Below the pieces are notes generated by a model that was given only the letters and a program-made list of their open reading frames with translations, made no database searches and was not told the DNA's origin. Position numbers and translations under genes: made by a program. Positions 45,637 through 55,135 of a DNA stretch of 64,000 nucleotides are shown piece after piece (the first letter of the stretch is position 1; the number at the start of each line of letters is the position of its first letter). Source of the DNA: Desulfobulbaceae bacterium UBA2273 (GTDB lineage Bacteria; Desulfobacterota; Desulfobulbia; Desulfobulbales; Desulfurivibrionaceae); contig DDWZ01000028.1 in the NCBI GenBank assembly GCA_002347095.1, positions 124,001 through 188,000 of the forward strand. The letters run 5' to 3'.

Positions 45637-46410
45637 TTACTCCGCTAAAATATTGAGAGGATCATGAATGAATTCCCCATCGCGGGCAACGAAGACTCGG
45701 GGAGGTAACGCGTGGCCGTTGGCTTTCAGCCACGCATCGAGTTCGTGCCCAATGTGGGTCAGCCAGGCGCGTTGTGGCTGGACAGCCGCGATGACCGCCA
45801 GGGTCAGGGTCACGTCGTTGTGGTTTTTCGGGGGGGTGATCTGGGGCGGAAGGGAACAGTCGATCACCAATGCCGAAGGCTGCCAGTCGCGCAGAAATTC
45901 CTCGGTGTTGCGCGGTAGCCAGGCGGTATCGGTGAGATAGGCGATTCTGCTGTCTCCGGATTCGATGCAGTAACCCAGCGTGATTTTTGAGTGGATCAGC
46001 GGCATCGGCGTGACGGTCATCGGCCCCAAGGGAAACGGATCGAATATTCGCACCGGCTTGAACTCCAGCAGTCCTGGATTTTTGTATAGATCGGCGCAGC
46101 CTTCCGAATCCGGTGGGCAATAAACGGGGATTTGCCTCCCCAGTCCCCAGCGCAAATGAAACAGCCCCTGCACGTGGTCGGGATGAAAATGGGTCAGCAG
46201 TATCGTCGGAAAATCGCCCGCTGAAAAGCATTTCGCAAGGTCCATCAGGCCGGCGTCGATCAGCAGCCGCGTCTCGCCTGCCTCAATCAGCGCGGACGCG
46301 GGGCGACGGCGCGTTTGCGGATTAGAACGCGCTTCGACGCATATTTCGCAGGCACAGCCATACAGCGGCGGCGCGCTGGTGGAACCGGTGCCGAGAAAGC
46401 TCAGGCGCAC
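45637..46410 (-). CDS. phnP: Phosphoribosyl cyclic phosphodiesterase PhnP
   Basis: A 257-residue metallo-beta-lactamase-fold enzyme that opens 5-phosphoribosyl 1,2-cyclic phosphate to ribose 1,5-bisphosphate in the C-P lyase pathway. The metal-binding motif is HFHPDH (His74, His76, Asp78, His79), with GCACEIC near the N-terminus (the extra zinc site of PhnP), IDAG and THIGHELDAW. It overlaps the end of phnN by 10 bp. Confidence 0.95.
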   Translation of the reverse strand: MRLSFLGTGSTSAPPLYGCACEICVEARSNPQTRRRPASALIEAGETRLLIDAGLMDLAKCFSAGDFPTILLTHFHPDHVQGLFHLRWGLGRQIPVYCPPDSEGCADLYKNPGLLEFKPVRIFDPFPLGPMTVTPMPLIHSKITLGYCIESGDSRIAYLTDTAWLPRNTEEFLRDWQPSALVIDCSLPPQITPPKNHNDVTLTLAVIAAVQPQRAWLTHIGHELDAWLKANGHALPPRVFVARDGEFIHDPLNILAE

Positions 46411-46970
46411 GATGCCACCTTGGGCTTGCTGCCGATCAGGGCGCGCAGTTGTTCTCCGGCCTGTTCCAGGGGGCCGTCATTGCGAACTACATACGCCCCG
46501 CCGTTGTCCAGGCGAAATTGCGCTGCCCGCGCCACCCGCGCGGCAATCTGTGTGGCGTTCTCCCGCCCCCGTGCCTGAAGTCTGGCTTTCAATACTTCGG
46601 AAGACACCTCTACCCATACTGCTGCCAGTTCCGGATAATGCTCACGTGCCTGTTGCAGATACTCGCGGGAGCCGTTCATCACTACGTTGCAACCCTTGGT
46701 CAGCCAGACATCGATCTCCCGGCCGATGCCATAGCGCAATCCGTGGCTGCTCCAATGCATGGCGAAGAGGCCGGCGGCCAGGCGGGAATCGAACTCGGTT
46801 TCGGTCAGGGCGATGTGATTTTCCCCTTGGAGTTCCACGGGCCGAGTAATGTAGCGGTGGGCGAAAACCACACCGGGATTATCGGCCAGGCGTGCACGGG
46901 CATAGCGCATCAGGCTGTCCTTGCCGCTGCCGGAGGGGCCGATGACGTAGAAGAGCTTCCCTTCAGCCAT
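46401..46970 (-). CDS. phnN: Ribose 1,5-bisphosphate phosphokinase PhnN
   Basis: A 189-residue kinase that converts ribose 1,5-bisphosphate to PRPP, the last step of the C-P lyase pathway. P-loop GPSGSGKDS at 11-19, then FAHRYITRPVE and MHWSSHGLRYGIG as in the guanylate-kinase-like PhnN family. The ATG at 46970 lies inside the end of phnM (8-bp overlap). Confidence 0.95.
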   Translation of the reverse strand: MAEGKLFYVIGPSGSGKDSLMRYARARLADNPGVVFAHRYITRPVELQGENHIALTETEFDSRLAAGLFAMHWSSHGLRYGIGREIDVWLTKGCNVVMNGSREYLQQAREHYPELAAVWVEVSSEVLKARLQARGRENATQIAARVARAAQFRLDNGGAYVVRNDGPLEQAGEQLRALIGSKPKVASCA

Positions 46971-48117
46971 GGTCAAAGCGGGCCTCAAAAACCTGTTTGC
47001 CTGCGGAGAAAACGCCGCTTGCCTGGGCCAGCCCGTTGATGTGGGCGACCGACACGAGATCGGCGCGCTTGCCCACCGCGATCTCGCCGCGATCGGTGAG
47101 TCCTGCGGCGCGGGCCGAGTTGGCGCTGACCAGCCGTACCGATTCTGCGAGGCTGATACCCGCCAGTTCAGGCAAGCAGAAGACCGCCACGATCAGTGTC
47201 GCCGGATGATAGTCGGCGCACAGGCAGTCTGCCACCCCGGCCTTCACTGCGTCCAACGCCCGGATGGCCCCGGACTGGCTCTTGCCGCGTAGGATGTTTG
47301 GTGCGCCGAACACGGTGCTCATGCCGCGCTCGCGGGCGGCGCGGGCGGATTCGAGATTGATGGGAAACTCCGAGATCCCTACACCCATGGCGTGCAGGGT
47401 CTCCACCTTTTTCAGCGTGTCGTCGTCGTGGCTGGCGATGCGGATGCCCTTTTTCCTGGCGGCTGCGATCAGTTGGCGGATGCGGGTCATGGCCCCGTCC
47501 GCCTGGGCGAACTTGTTTTGTACCAGGGTGTCCAGCTCGGCCTCCGACTTCTTGTAGGTGCGGGCCAGATAGTCACGGAAGGCGGCGATGTCCTTGAACT
47601 GCCCCTGGCCGGGGGAATGATCCATCACCGAAAGCAGGTGCATCTCGTCGTCGGCCATCAGTTCGAGCAGAATTGCCGGCGCGCTCGGATCGGTGACCTC
47701 ATAGCGGCAGTGTACCCGGTTATCCACCAGGCCGTGCGGGTTCCAGGCATGGACCGCCCGCGCCACCTTAGCGGCGAAAGCGTTGTTGCGCACGCCGAGT
47801 TCCTCGTTGGCAAAGGACAGGGCATGAAAGACCGTGGTGACCCCGGCTGCCGCATTGCGCTTGTCGGCTTGGGCGCAGGCGAAATCGAGCGGGAAATGCA
47901 CATTCGGGCGCGGTTCGACTTCCTTTTCCAGAGCATCGCAATGCAGATCGATCATGCCGGGGATCAGCGTTTTACCTCGGAGGGCAACGGTTTGCGCACC
48001 CTTGCCAGATTCGGGGTTGATCGCGGCAATGACGCCGTCCTCGATCAGCACCGTGGCATCTTCGAGCACGGCATCGCGGAGCACGACGCGGGCGCCGGTG
48101 AGATAGAGCCTGTTCAT
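46963..48117 (-). CDS. phnM: Alpha-D-ribose 1-methylphosphonate 5-triphosphate diphosphatase PhnM
   Basis: A 384-residue amidohydrolase that removes pyrophosphate from the ribose-phosphonate triphosphate made by PhnGHI. Metal site DLHCDALEKE (Asp57, His59, Asp61), plus MDHSPGQGQ, ASHDDDT and GVADCLCADYHP. The length is typical. The start overlaps the phnL stop (ATGA). Confidence 0.96.
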   Translation of the reverse strand: MNRLYLTGARVVLRDAVLEDATVLIEDGVIAAINPESGKGAQTVALRGKTLIPGMIDLHCDALEKEVEPRPNVHFPLDFACAQADKRNAAAGVTTVFHALSFANEELGVRNNAFAAKVARAVHAWNPHGLVDNRVHCRYEVTDPSAPAILLELMADDEMHLLSVMDHSPGQGQFKDIAAFRDYLARTYKKSEAELDTLVQNKFAQADGAMTRIRQLIAAARKKGIRIASHDDDTLKKVETLHAMGVGISEFPINLESARAARERGMSTVFGAPNILRGKSQSGAIRALDAVKAGVADCLCADYHPATLIVAVFCLPELAGISLAESVRLVSANSARAAGLTDRGEIAVGKRADLVSVAHINGLAQASGVFSAGKQVFEARFDHG

Positions 48118-48836
48118 GCGAGCTCCTTGAGCCGTTCTTCGACGGCGGGCGGCGGGGCCAGTTCGACAACCTGGTCGGCCAGCCGGCGGGTGGTTTCGGG
48201 GTGGTGGAAAATGGCGAGCATGGCCGTGCCCTCGGCTTTCAATTCCTCGATGAGGTCGAGCACGCATTCGGCGGTGGTCGGATCAAGGCTGGCCGTGGGC
48301 TCGTCGAGCAGCAGGAGGCGCGGCTTGGCGATAAAGCCGCGGGCGAGATTCACCCGCTGACGCTCGCCGCCGGAGAAGGTGGCGGGCGAAACGCTCCACA
48401 ATCGTTCCGGCAGCTTCATGGCCGATAGCAGCTCGGCGGCCCGCTGCCTTGCTTCCGTCCGCGCAACGCCAAACCCGAACAGAGGTTGGGCGACGACATC
48501 GAGCGTCGCCTGGCGCGGCAGACAATGCAGGAACTGGGTGACGAAACCGATTTCGCAGCGCCGCAGCTCCAGGATCTGATGCTCGCTGGCCAGGGCCAGA
48601 TCCAGTTCATGCCCCATGGCATCGCGATAGAGAATTCTGCCGGCGCTAGGCAGGTAGGTGCGGTAGATGCCCTTCAGCACGGTGGACTTGCCTGCGCCGG
48701 TGGGGCCGATCAGGGCGGTGAGGTTACCTCGGCGCACAGTGAAACTGACGTTGTGCGAGGACGGTATCAACTTGTTCTGCTCGTGCAGCATGAAGTTTTT
48801 GCCGTAGCTTTCGACCTGGAGAATGGGAGGAATCAT
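48114..48836 (-). CDS. phnL: C-P lyase ABC-type subunit PhnL
   Basis: A 240-residue ABC ATPase-like protein required for phosphonate breakdown. In the known C-P lyase assembly it docks on PhnK rather than on a permease. Walker A GPTGAGKST (44-52), signature FSGGERQRVNLARG and Walker B LLLLDEPTASLDP are intact. It is adjacent to phnK and phnM on the same strand. Confidence 0.94.
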   Translation of the reverse strand: MIPPILQVESYGKNFMLHEQNKLIPSSHNVSFTVRRGNLTALIGPTGAGKSTVLKGIYRTYLPSAGRILYRDAMGHELDLALASEHQILELRRCEIGFVTQFLHCLPRQATLDVVAQPLFGFGVARTEARQRAAELLSAMKLPERLWSVSPATFSGGERQRVNLARGFIAKPRLLLLDEPTASLDPTTAECVLDLIEELKAEGTAMLAIFHHPETTRRLADQVVELAPPPAVEERLKELA

Positions 48837-48846
48837 GATGTCTGCC

Positions 48847-49704
48847 TCAAAGGGCGGAAGCCACCAGCCGCTGGGTGTAGGCGTGCTGGGGGTCTTCCAG
48901 GATTTGATCGGTGAGCCCGGTCTCGATGACGCGGCCGTATTTCATGACGATGGCCCGGCCGGTCAGCAGCCGAATGACCCCCAGGTCGTGGGTGACGACG
49001 ACCATGGCTGTCTTCAGTTCCTGCTGGATTTCCAGGATCAGGTCGAGGATGCGGGCCTGCACCGAGAGATCGAGCCCGGTGGTCACCTCGTCCAGGAACA
49101 GCAGGGGCGGTTGGGTGGCCAGCGCCTTGGCGATCTGCACGCGCTGCTGCATGCCGCCGGAAAAGTCCTTCGGCAGGTCATCGACCCTGGAGAGCAGCAC
49201 TTCGGTGCGCTCCAGCAGGGCCTTGGCCCGCTCGCGGATGGCGCCGTAGTCCATCAGATCGCTCATTAGCAACCGTTCGGCGATGTTGCCGCCGGCGCTG
49301 ATGTTGAAATTCAGGCCCAGATTCGGATTCTGATAGACCATGCCGAAGCGGTGGTTGCGCAGCCAGCGCTGCTGGGCGGAGTTCAGGGCAAACAGGTTGT
49401 GCTGCTTGTCGTGCTTGCCCTCGGGTGCATTGGCCGGGGAATCGTAGAAAATCGCCTCGCCGCCGGATGGCGCTTGATCGAAATACAAGGCTTTCACCAC
49501 GGTCGATTTGCCGCTGCCAGATTCGCCCATGACGCCGAGAATCTCCCCCTCAAAAAGATCGAAGGAAACGCCGTGGATGGCGACCACGCTGCGGCAATGC
49601 GGGCAGAGATTAGTATCCGATTCCGGGCCTGTGGAGTCGAGGCATTGCGGGCAGCCAGGACCGTAAATCTTGCTCAGGTTGCGGACTTCGAGAATTTTGT
49701 TCAT
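48847..49704 (-). CDS. phnK: C-P lyase ABC-type subunit PhnK
   Basis: A 285-residue ATPase subunit that binds the PhnGHIJ core. Walker A GESGSGKST (60-68), signature FSGGMQQRVQIAKAL and Walker B LLFLDEVTTGLD are present. An N-terminal insert carries two CxxC-type pairs (CPQC at 18-21, CPHC at 34-37), probably a small zinc knuckle. It is about 30 residues longer than E. coli PhnK because of this insert. Its start overlaps phnJ by ATGA. Confidence 0.94.
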   Translation of the reverse strand: MNKILEVRNLSKIYGPGCPQCLDSTGPESDTNLCPHCRSVVAIHGVSFDLFEGEILGVMGESGSGKSTVVKALYFDQAPSGGEAIFYDSPANAPEGKHDKQHNLFALNSAQQRWLRNHRFGMVYQNPNLGLNFNISAGGNIAERLLMSDLMDYGAIRERAKALLERTEVLLSRVDDLPKDFSGGMQQRVQIAKALATQPPLLFLDEVTTGLDLSVQARILDLILEIQQELKTAMVVVTHDLGVIRLLTGRAIVMKYGRVIETGLTDQILEDPQHAYTQRLVASAL

Positions 49705-50594
49705 GCCGGTTCTCCTTGAGCTTGTGCAGCCCGAAGCAATTGCCCGTCGCACCAATCGCTGTCCGAGCACTGATACGTTTTGCTGCCGGAATCGCTGACA
49801 AACTCGTCGAGGAAGGAATCTTTGCTGCCGCAGCGGGCGCAGGCGCGGCGCTGTCCCGCAGCGTCGCGGAAATCCTCGACCCGAAACGGTACGTCGGAAA
49901 AGGCCAGCGGCTCCGCCTTGGTATGCGGCGGCACGGCGTAAATTTTTTTCTCGCGCCCGGCGCCGAACAGGATCAGGGCCGCCGAATCATGGAGTTTGGG
50001 CACGTCCCAGCGCGGAATCGGCGAGGGATCGATGACGTAGTGGCCGTTGATGCGAGTCGGATAGCGATGGGAAATGGTGATCTCATCGAACTTGACGATG
50101 TCCTCGTAGAGTTTCACCAGCAGGCGCGAATAATCGGCCTCTCCGTGCATTGTCTTGCGTTTGTCCTCGGAAGGCTCGACCACCACCAGCGGGTCGGGGT
50201 AAGGTACTTGCAGGATGATGATCTGCGTCGCCGTAAGCGGGCGTTCCGGGATGCGATGGCGCGACTGGATGAGGGTGCACTCCGTTGTCCGGGTGGTGGT
50301 GGAGATGCCGGGACAGGTCATCTCGATGAACTGGCGCAGATTGACGGCGTTCACCGAGTCGTCCGAGCCCTGGTCGATGATCTTGACAACCTCGTCAGGG
50401 CCGATCAGCGATAGGGTCAGTTGCAGGCCGCCGGTACCGAAGCCGCGTCCCATGGGCATTTCGCGCGAGGCATAGGGCACCTGATAGCCGGGGATGGCGA
50501 TGGCCTTGAGGATGGCGCGGCGCACTTCCTTCTTGGCGTATTCGTCGAGAAAGCCGAAGTTGTAGGCAGTTGTGGTGTGGTTCATGGCGTTCAT
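49701..50594 (-). CDS. phnJ: C-P lyase catalytic subunit PhnJ (radical SAM-like)
   Basis: A 297-residue enzyme that breaks the carbon-phosphorus bond by radical SAM chemistry, releasing the hydrocarbon (methane from methylphosphonate). The Fe-S Cys residues are Cys252, Cys255 and Cys276 and the catalytic thiyl Cys is Cys282, in CARC...YQCSDSDWC, matching the E. coli order 241/244/266/272. The N-terminus YNFGFLDEYAKKEVRRAILK is typical. It overlaps phnI and phnK by ATGA junctions. Confidence 0.97.
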   Translation of the reverse strand: MNAMNHTTTAYNFGFLDEYAKKEVRRAILKAIAIPGYQVPYASREMPMGRGFGTGGLQLTLSLIGPDEVVKIIDQGSDDSVNAVNLRQFIEMTCPGISTTTRTTECTLIQSRHRIPERPLTATQIIILQVPYPDPLVVVEPSEDKRKTMHGEADYSRLLVKLYEDIVKFDEITISHRYPTRINGHYVIDPSPIPRWDVPKLHDSAALILFGAGREKKIYAVPPHTKAEPLAFSDVPFRVEDFRDAAGQRRACARCGSKDSFLDEFVSDSGSKTYQCSDSDWCDGQLLRAAQAQGEPA

Positions 50595-51703
50595 GCGAGA
50601 TCCCCTGACTTCTGCTGCGTCGTCCGCAGACGATCCAGGTCGGATTGAAAGGTGACGTAATGCGGCATCTTGTAGTGCGAGGCGAAACCCATGGAATCGA
50701 CGCCGTCGACATGAAGCAGGACGAACTCCGGGTCTTCGGAGGGATTGGCGGGACCGTCCTGCATGCCCTTCTGGAGGGCGCGGTCGAGAATGGCCATGGA
50801 GATGGCTTTGACTTCATTGTGGCCGAAACAGGCGCCGTAGCCGATGGTGAATACGGGTTTGCCGCCGGCTACGGCGGGCTCGAACATCGCTACGACCTCG
50901 CACTCGGTCATCAGCACCTCGCCAGCTTCGGTGAGTTCGCCGGTTACCGGATGCGGCAGCAGCACCGGCAGGTAGCCGACCCGTAGTTCCGCCACCGTGG
51001 GGTGCACGTCGCCGTAGCCGCGCATGTTGGAATAGGCGATGGCCAGCAGCGAGCCGGTTTCTGCTCGCGACATGGTGGCTAAGGCCGCTGAGCGCGCCAC
51101 CGGGAAAATTAAGGGCTCGCGGGTAATGTCGAAGGGTGTCTCGCCCAGCGTCGCGGTGATCGGCGGCAACAGGCCTTCCATGCGCAGGGCGTCGAGCACC
51201 TTGGGAAAAGTGTCGGGCAGCCGCGCCTCGGGGCAGCTTTCCAGCCAGGTACGGGCCATGGCCCGGAAGGCTTCCGGCGATTCATCCATCAGTTCCAGAC
51301 GCAGCAGACGCAGGGCATAGTCCTGCGTCGGTCCCAGCATCTGACCGCCGGGGATTTCCTTGAATGCGGACGAGATGCGGCGAATCAGGCGCATGCGCGA
51401 GGTGTCGAGGGGCGGCGTTGCCGTCAGGCGTGGACGGGTGGAACGCCAGGCGCGAAGCGCAAAAGCGGCTTCCAGTGTGTCGCCCAGGCTCTGCTTTATG
51501 GCGAGCGCGGCGAATTGCGGATGATAAACCCCGCCCTCGGAGACGACGCGATCCACCAGATGGCGTAGTTGATGAAGAATGGCCTCGATTTGCAGGGGGC
51601 CGCCGGCACCGCCGGCCAGCCCTTGCTCGGTGCGCAGATATTCGGTGACGGCGGCGGCGCCGGCGATGGCGCAACCCCCACCCTTGATGGCAACGTAACT
51701 CAT
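50591..51703 (-). CDS. phnI: C-P lyase core subunit PhnI
   Basis: A 370-residue subunit of the PhnGHIJ core. PhnI acts as a nucleosidase and, with PhnG, PhnH and PhnL, attaches phosphonate to the ribose of ATP. Hallmarks: MSYVAIKGGGCAIAGAAA at the start and AFGHNEVKAISMAILD-like CFGHNEVKAISMAILDRAL near residue 300, followed by VDSMGFASHYKMPHYVTFQ. The length agrees with the family. Confidence 0.96.
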   Translation of the reverse strand: MSYVAIKGGGCAIAGAAAVTEYLRTEQGLAGGAGGPLQIEAILHQLRHLVDRVVSEGGVYHPQFAALAIKQSLGDTLEAAFALRAWRSTRPRLTATPPLDTSRMRLIRRISSAFKEIPGGQMLGPTQDYALRLLRLELMDESPEAFRAMARTWLESCPEARLPDTFPKVLDALRMEGLLPPITATLGETPFDITREPLIFPVARSAALATMSRAETGSLLAIAYSNMRGYGDVHPTVAELRVGYLPVLLPHPVTGELTEAGEVLMTECEVVAMFEPAVAGGKPVFTIGYGACFGHNEVKAISMAILDRALQKGMQDGPANPSEDPEFVLLHVDGVDSMGFASHYKMPHYVTFQSDLDRLRTTQQKSGDLA

Positions 51704-52269
51704 ATCAGGCGACCCCCTACGGAAATCACCACGCGCGTGGTGCGCGGCAGCGCGACAATGCGTATCGCATCGGACAGAAGAATGTCGACGCCGAGCGGAA
51801 AACCGGCGATCCAGTCCGTGCGACGCTCCAGCCAGTCGGAATGCAATCCCTCCAGGCGCAATTCACCCCGGCCGCTAATGCCAGGGCCGGCAAGTTCCAG
51901 GGACAGGGGGCCATCGCCCACGGCATCAATCTCGATCAGCAGGGTCGCGCCGAATTCCGGACTTTCCAGGCTGCCCAGGGCCGGCTGAAAGTCGGGGGCC
52001 CGGCGTCCGTCGGCGGCGATATAGCGGGCTGTCTCCGGCACGTCTCGTTTGCCTTGGAGCACGGGCCAATCCGAGGCAGCGATTTGTCCGTGGGGATCGG
52101 CGAGGGTCGTCTCCCCATCCATTAAGGTGATCAGCACGGCGCGTTGCGCGGTGGCGCCGTCGATACAGTTTGTTAGATCGCGCACCTCGCCCGGACGCGA
52201 AAATGCCTCGGCCAATTCACGAAACACGCGCTGCTGGACATCGGCCTGCCAGATGCTTTCAGTCTTCAT
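51700..52269 (-). CDS. phnH: C-P lyase core subunit PhnH
   Basis: A 189-residue structural subunit of the C-P lyase core. Motifs QRVFRELAEAFSRPGE near the N-terminus, LITLMDGETTLADP, and the C-terminal GFPLGVDILLSDAIRIVALP match PhnH. ATG 52269 has GAGGAGG 6 nt upstream; ATG 52275 is a less likely alternative. It overlaps phnG by 11 bp and phnI by 4 bp. Confidence 0.95.
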   Translation of the reverse strand: MKTESIWQADVQQRVFRELAEAFSRPGEVRDLTNCIDGATAQRAVLITLMDGETTLADPHGQIAASDWPVLQGKRDVPETARYIAADGRRAPDFQPALGSLESPEFGATLLIEIDAVGDGPLSLELAGPGISGRGELRLEGLHSDWLERRTDWIAGFPLGVDILLSDAIRIVALPRTTRVVISVGGRLI

Positions 52270-52726
52270 CGCCATCCTCCTCGGTGTTGCCCAGCAAGGC
52301 GAAGTCAACCCGGGTGGCGGCGAGCATGGCGCAACGGCGGCGGTTTTCCTCGCTGCGCTGAAAAGCTCCCGACTCCACATGAGCGGATACCTGTTCCCAG
52401 CCCGGAAGTCTGGCCGCGAGAATGGCTTCCAGAATCGCCAGCGAGCGGGCGAGTTCCGCATCGTCGGCCATGACCTGGGCACCGCCTTCGGCCCGGCGGC
52501 CATCCGGCAGGGCGAGTTCGACACGGCAAGTCGAAAGAGGAAACTCGCCCAGGTAATAGGGCTCGTGAAAGGCCCCGTCGGTCAGGGTCAGCAGGCCCAG
52601 TCCCGCTTGAGGCAGGCTGGTGAGCGCGATTTCGCAGCCTGCCGTCAGCCGGTCGGCCAGCGCGTTTAATGCGGGCGCGGGATGGGCGGTGAGCGCCCTG
52701 ATCCAGTTTTTTCGTTTAAGGTTCAT
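52259..52726 (-). CDS. phnG: C-P lyase core subunit PhnG
   Basis: A 155-residue subunit of the C-P lyase core. Family features: FHEPYYLGEFPLSTCRVEL, GGAQVMADDAELARSLAILE and FALLGNTEED at the C-terminus. The ATG at 52726 follows directly on the phnE2 stop (TGATG overlap), confirming the start and linking transporter and lyase genes in one unit. Confidence 0.95.
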   Translation of the reverse strand: MNLKRKNWIRALTAHPAPALNALADRLTAGCEIALTSLPQAGLGLLTLTDGAFHEPYYLGEFPLSTCRVELALPDGRRAEGGAQVMADDAELARSLAILEAILAARLPGWEQVSAHVESGAFQRSEENRRRCAMLAATRVDFALLGNTEEDGDED

Positions 52727-53526
52727 CAACCCAGTCTCCTTCGCAACCACGCCGAGGCGTAGTCGATGATTAAAATGGTGGCCAGAATCACAATGATCAG
52801 CGCCGCCGATTGGCGGTAATCGAACAACCTCAGCGTGTCGTGCAAGGCCAGCCCGATACCTCCGGCGCCTACCAGCCCGAGTACCGAGGCCATGCGCACG
52901 TTGCGATCGAGGATGTAGAGGGTGAAACCCAATGCCTCGCGCAGGATCGACGGCCAACCGGCATACATCACCACCTGCGTGTTGGTTGCGCCGGTGGCGC
53001 GCACCGCCTCGACGACGCCATGATCAACACGCTCCAGACTTTCGGCGAAGAACTTGCCTAAGAAACCTGCCGTATGCAAGCCGAGCGCCAGCGCGCCGGG
53101 CAACGGCCCCAGTCCCAGGGCGGTGACGAAAATCAGCGCAAGCAGCAAATCCGGCATGGCTCGCATGAAATTTAGCATTTCCCGCGCCATGCGATAGGTC
53201 AGCGGATGCGGTGCCAGGTTGCGTACCGCCAGCGGCGCCAGGAAAAACGCCACGACAAGCGCGAACACCGTACCCCACAGGGCGGTGGCGAGTGTGACTC
53301 CCATCAGTTCCAGATATCTAGACAAGTTGGAAAAGTCAGGCTGCCCGTAGCGGCTGAAATATTCGCCCATGTCCGCCACGCCGTAGGCGAGTGTCTCGAA
53401 GGAAATCTCCAGGTCGCGCACTATCAACCACAGCACCGCCAGTATCGCCGCCAGCCAGACCGGGAACAGGTTGCGCGGCCTGGGCGGCAATGCCGCCGCG
53501 GATTGTGTTTTTGTTGTCTCGTTCAT
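52726..53526 (-). CDS. phnE: Phosphonate ABC transporter permease PhnE (second copy)
   Basis: A 266-residue permease with about six helices. The core motif of this family is clear: RAMPDLLLALIFVTALGLGPLPG, then KFFAESLERVD and the EAA-like region VVEAVRATGATNTQ, and LGLVGAGGIGLAL. It differs clearly from the other PhnE, so the pair probably forms a heterodimer. It is followed without a gap by phnG. Confidence 0.94.
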   Translation of the reverse strand: MNETTKTQSAAALPPRPRNLFPVWLAAILAVLWLIVRDLEISFETLAYGVADMGEYFSRYGQPDFSNLSRYLELMGVTLATALWGTVFALVVAFFLAPLAVRNLAPHPLTYRMAREMLNFMRAMPDLLLALIFVTALGLGPLPGALALGLHTAGFLGKFFAESLERVDHGVVEAVRATGATNTQVVMYAGWPSILREALGFTLYILDRNVRMASVLGLVGAGGIGLALHDTLRLFDYRQSAALIIVILATILIIDYASAWLRRRLG

Positions 53527-54338
53527 GCCCGCGCTCCGTGAATAATGCGGCTGCGCAACAGGTCCGACAGGCGATCCAGCAGCGTCACCACCAGATAGAT
53601 GGCCAGCGCGATCAGCAGCAGCCGGTCATACTGAAACAGACGCATGGACATCACCAGGTCGTAGCCGATACCGCCCGCGCCGACCAGGCCGAGAATGGTG
53701 GCCGCACGCAGGTTGTGGTCGAGAATGTACATCACCGTGCCGACAAAGTCAGGCAGGGCCTGGGGCAGCATGGCGAACATCCGCACCTGGAGCCAGCCCG
53801 CGCCGTGCGCCCGGACTCCTTCCACGGGCTTGTGATCGATCACCTCAATGGCTTCGGCGAAAAACTTGCCCATGAAGCCGATCGTCACAAAAGCCAGCGC
53901 CATTACTCCAGGTAAGGGACCCAATCCCACGGCCGAGACGAAGACCAGCGCCCATACCAGCTCCGGCAAGGCGCGCATCAGGCTCAGCAGGTCACGGGTC
54001 AACCGATAGACCAGCACATGCGGGGTCGCATTGCGTGCGGCAAGCAGGCCTAAAGGCAGACTGACAACCACGGCGATCATGGTTGCCAGGAAGGTCATTT
54101 CGATGGTTTCCAGCATTTTAACCAGCAACTGGGGAAGATACGCCCAGTCCGGTTCGACAAACAGTTGCCCGGCGAAGGCGGCCATTTTGCCCAACGAGCC
54201 GAGGAGACGGACAAAATCCACCTCTACCAGTGGCGCCGTCAGCCACATCGTGGTCAGCACCGCGCATAGCGACGCGACGAGCGGCGGCGACGGCAGGCCG
54301 TTAGGCGTAGGCCAGCGCAAGATCGAGACTATTGTCAT
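53523..54338 (-). CDS. phnE: Phosphonate ABC transporter permease PhnE (first copy)
   Basis: A 271-residue inner-membrane permease. Motifs: SLPLGLLAARNATPHVLVY, RALPELVWALVFVSAVGLGP, GKFFAEAIEVIDHKPVEGVR and LGLVGAGGIGYDL. The ATG used overlaps the end of phnC by 38 bp, which is rather long; a slightly later start is possible. It overlaps phnE2 by ATGA. Confidence 0.93.
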   Translation of the reverse strand: MTIVSILRWPTPNGLPSPPLVASLCAVLTTMWLTAPLVEVDFVRLLGSLGKMAAFAGQLFVEPDWAYLPQLLVKMLETIEMTFLATMIAVVVSLPLGLLAARNATPHVLVYRLTRDLLSLMRALPELVWALVFVSAVGLGPLPGVMALAFVTIGFMGKFFAEAIEVIDHKPVEGVRAHGAGWLQVRMFAMLPQALPDFVGTVMYILDHNLRAATILGLVGAGGIGYDLVMSMRLFQYDRLLLIALAIYLVVTLLDRLSDLLRSRIIHGARA

Positions 54339-55080
54339 CTTCGATGTCTTCCCTTTGGTAGATGGTGCGCATTACGGACTGCGTCATGTGTTTGGGACTG
54401 CCGTCGAAAACGATCTTTCCGCTGTTCATGCCGATGATGCGGTCTGCGAAACGCCGCGCCAGATCCACCTGATGCAGATTGACCACGACCGTAATACCGT
54501 CGCGGTCGCAGATTTCACGCAACAGACCCATGATCTCTTCGCTCGCCACCGGATCGAGGCTCGCTACCGGTTCGTCGGCTAGAATTACTTTCGGCCGCTG
54601 CGCCAGAGCACGGGCGATCCCCACGCGCTGCTGCTGTCCGCCGGAAAGCTTGTCAACCCGGCTCCAGGCCTTGTCGGTGAGTCCGACGCGCGCCAATGTT
54701 TCTTGGGCGATATCCATGTCTTCGTTGCGGAACAGATAAAATACGCTGCCGACCCATGAACGGTGCGCGAGACGACCGGTAAGGACATTGGTGACCACCG
54801 ACAACCGCTCGACCAGGTTGAACTGTTGGAATACCATGGCGACGCTGGAACGCATCTTGCGCAAAGTTGCCTTTTCCAGCGTTTCTCCGTCAATTGTGAC
54901 GCTTCCGTCGGAGGGGGTCTCCAGTCCGTTCAGTAGCCGTAGCAAGGTGGATTTCCCTGCGCCGCTCGGCCCGAGAATGACGGTGAAACTCCCTGCGGCG
55001 ATGTCAGTGCTGATGCCTTTGAGCGCCTCAAAGCCGTTCGGGAAACGCTTCGTCACCGATTCAATCGAGATTGTAGACAT
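54301..55080 (-). CDS. phnC: Phosphonate ABC transporter ATP-binding protein PhnC
   Basis: A 259-residue ATPase driving phosphonate uptake. Walker [10 protein letters not shown] (37-45), Q-loop [14 protein letters not shown], signature [15 protein letters not shown] and Walker [14 protein letters not shown]. The ATG at 55080 has AAGGAG 6 nt upstream. It lies between phnD and phnE1. Confidence 0.96.
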   Translation of the reverse strand: MSTISIESVTKRFPNGFEALKGISTDIAAGSFTVILGPSGAGKSTLLRLLNGLETPSDGSVTIDGETLEKATLRKMRSSVAMVFQQFNLVERLSVVTNVLTGRLAHRSWVGSVFYLFRNEDMDIAQETLARVGLTDKAWSRVDKLSGGQQQRVGIARALAQRPKVILADEPVASLDPVASEEIMGLLREICDRDGITVVVNLHQVDLARRFADRIIGMNSGKIVFDGSPKHMTQSVMRTIYQREDIEDDNSLDLALAYA

Positions 55081-55135
55081 GATTATCTCCTTGATGTGAC
55101 GGGGTGGACAACGAGAGCCGTCCACCCCGTCCGGG

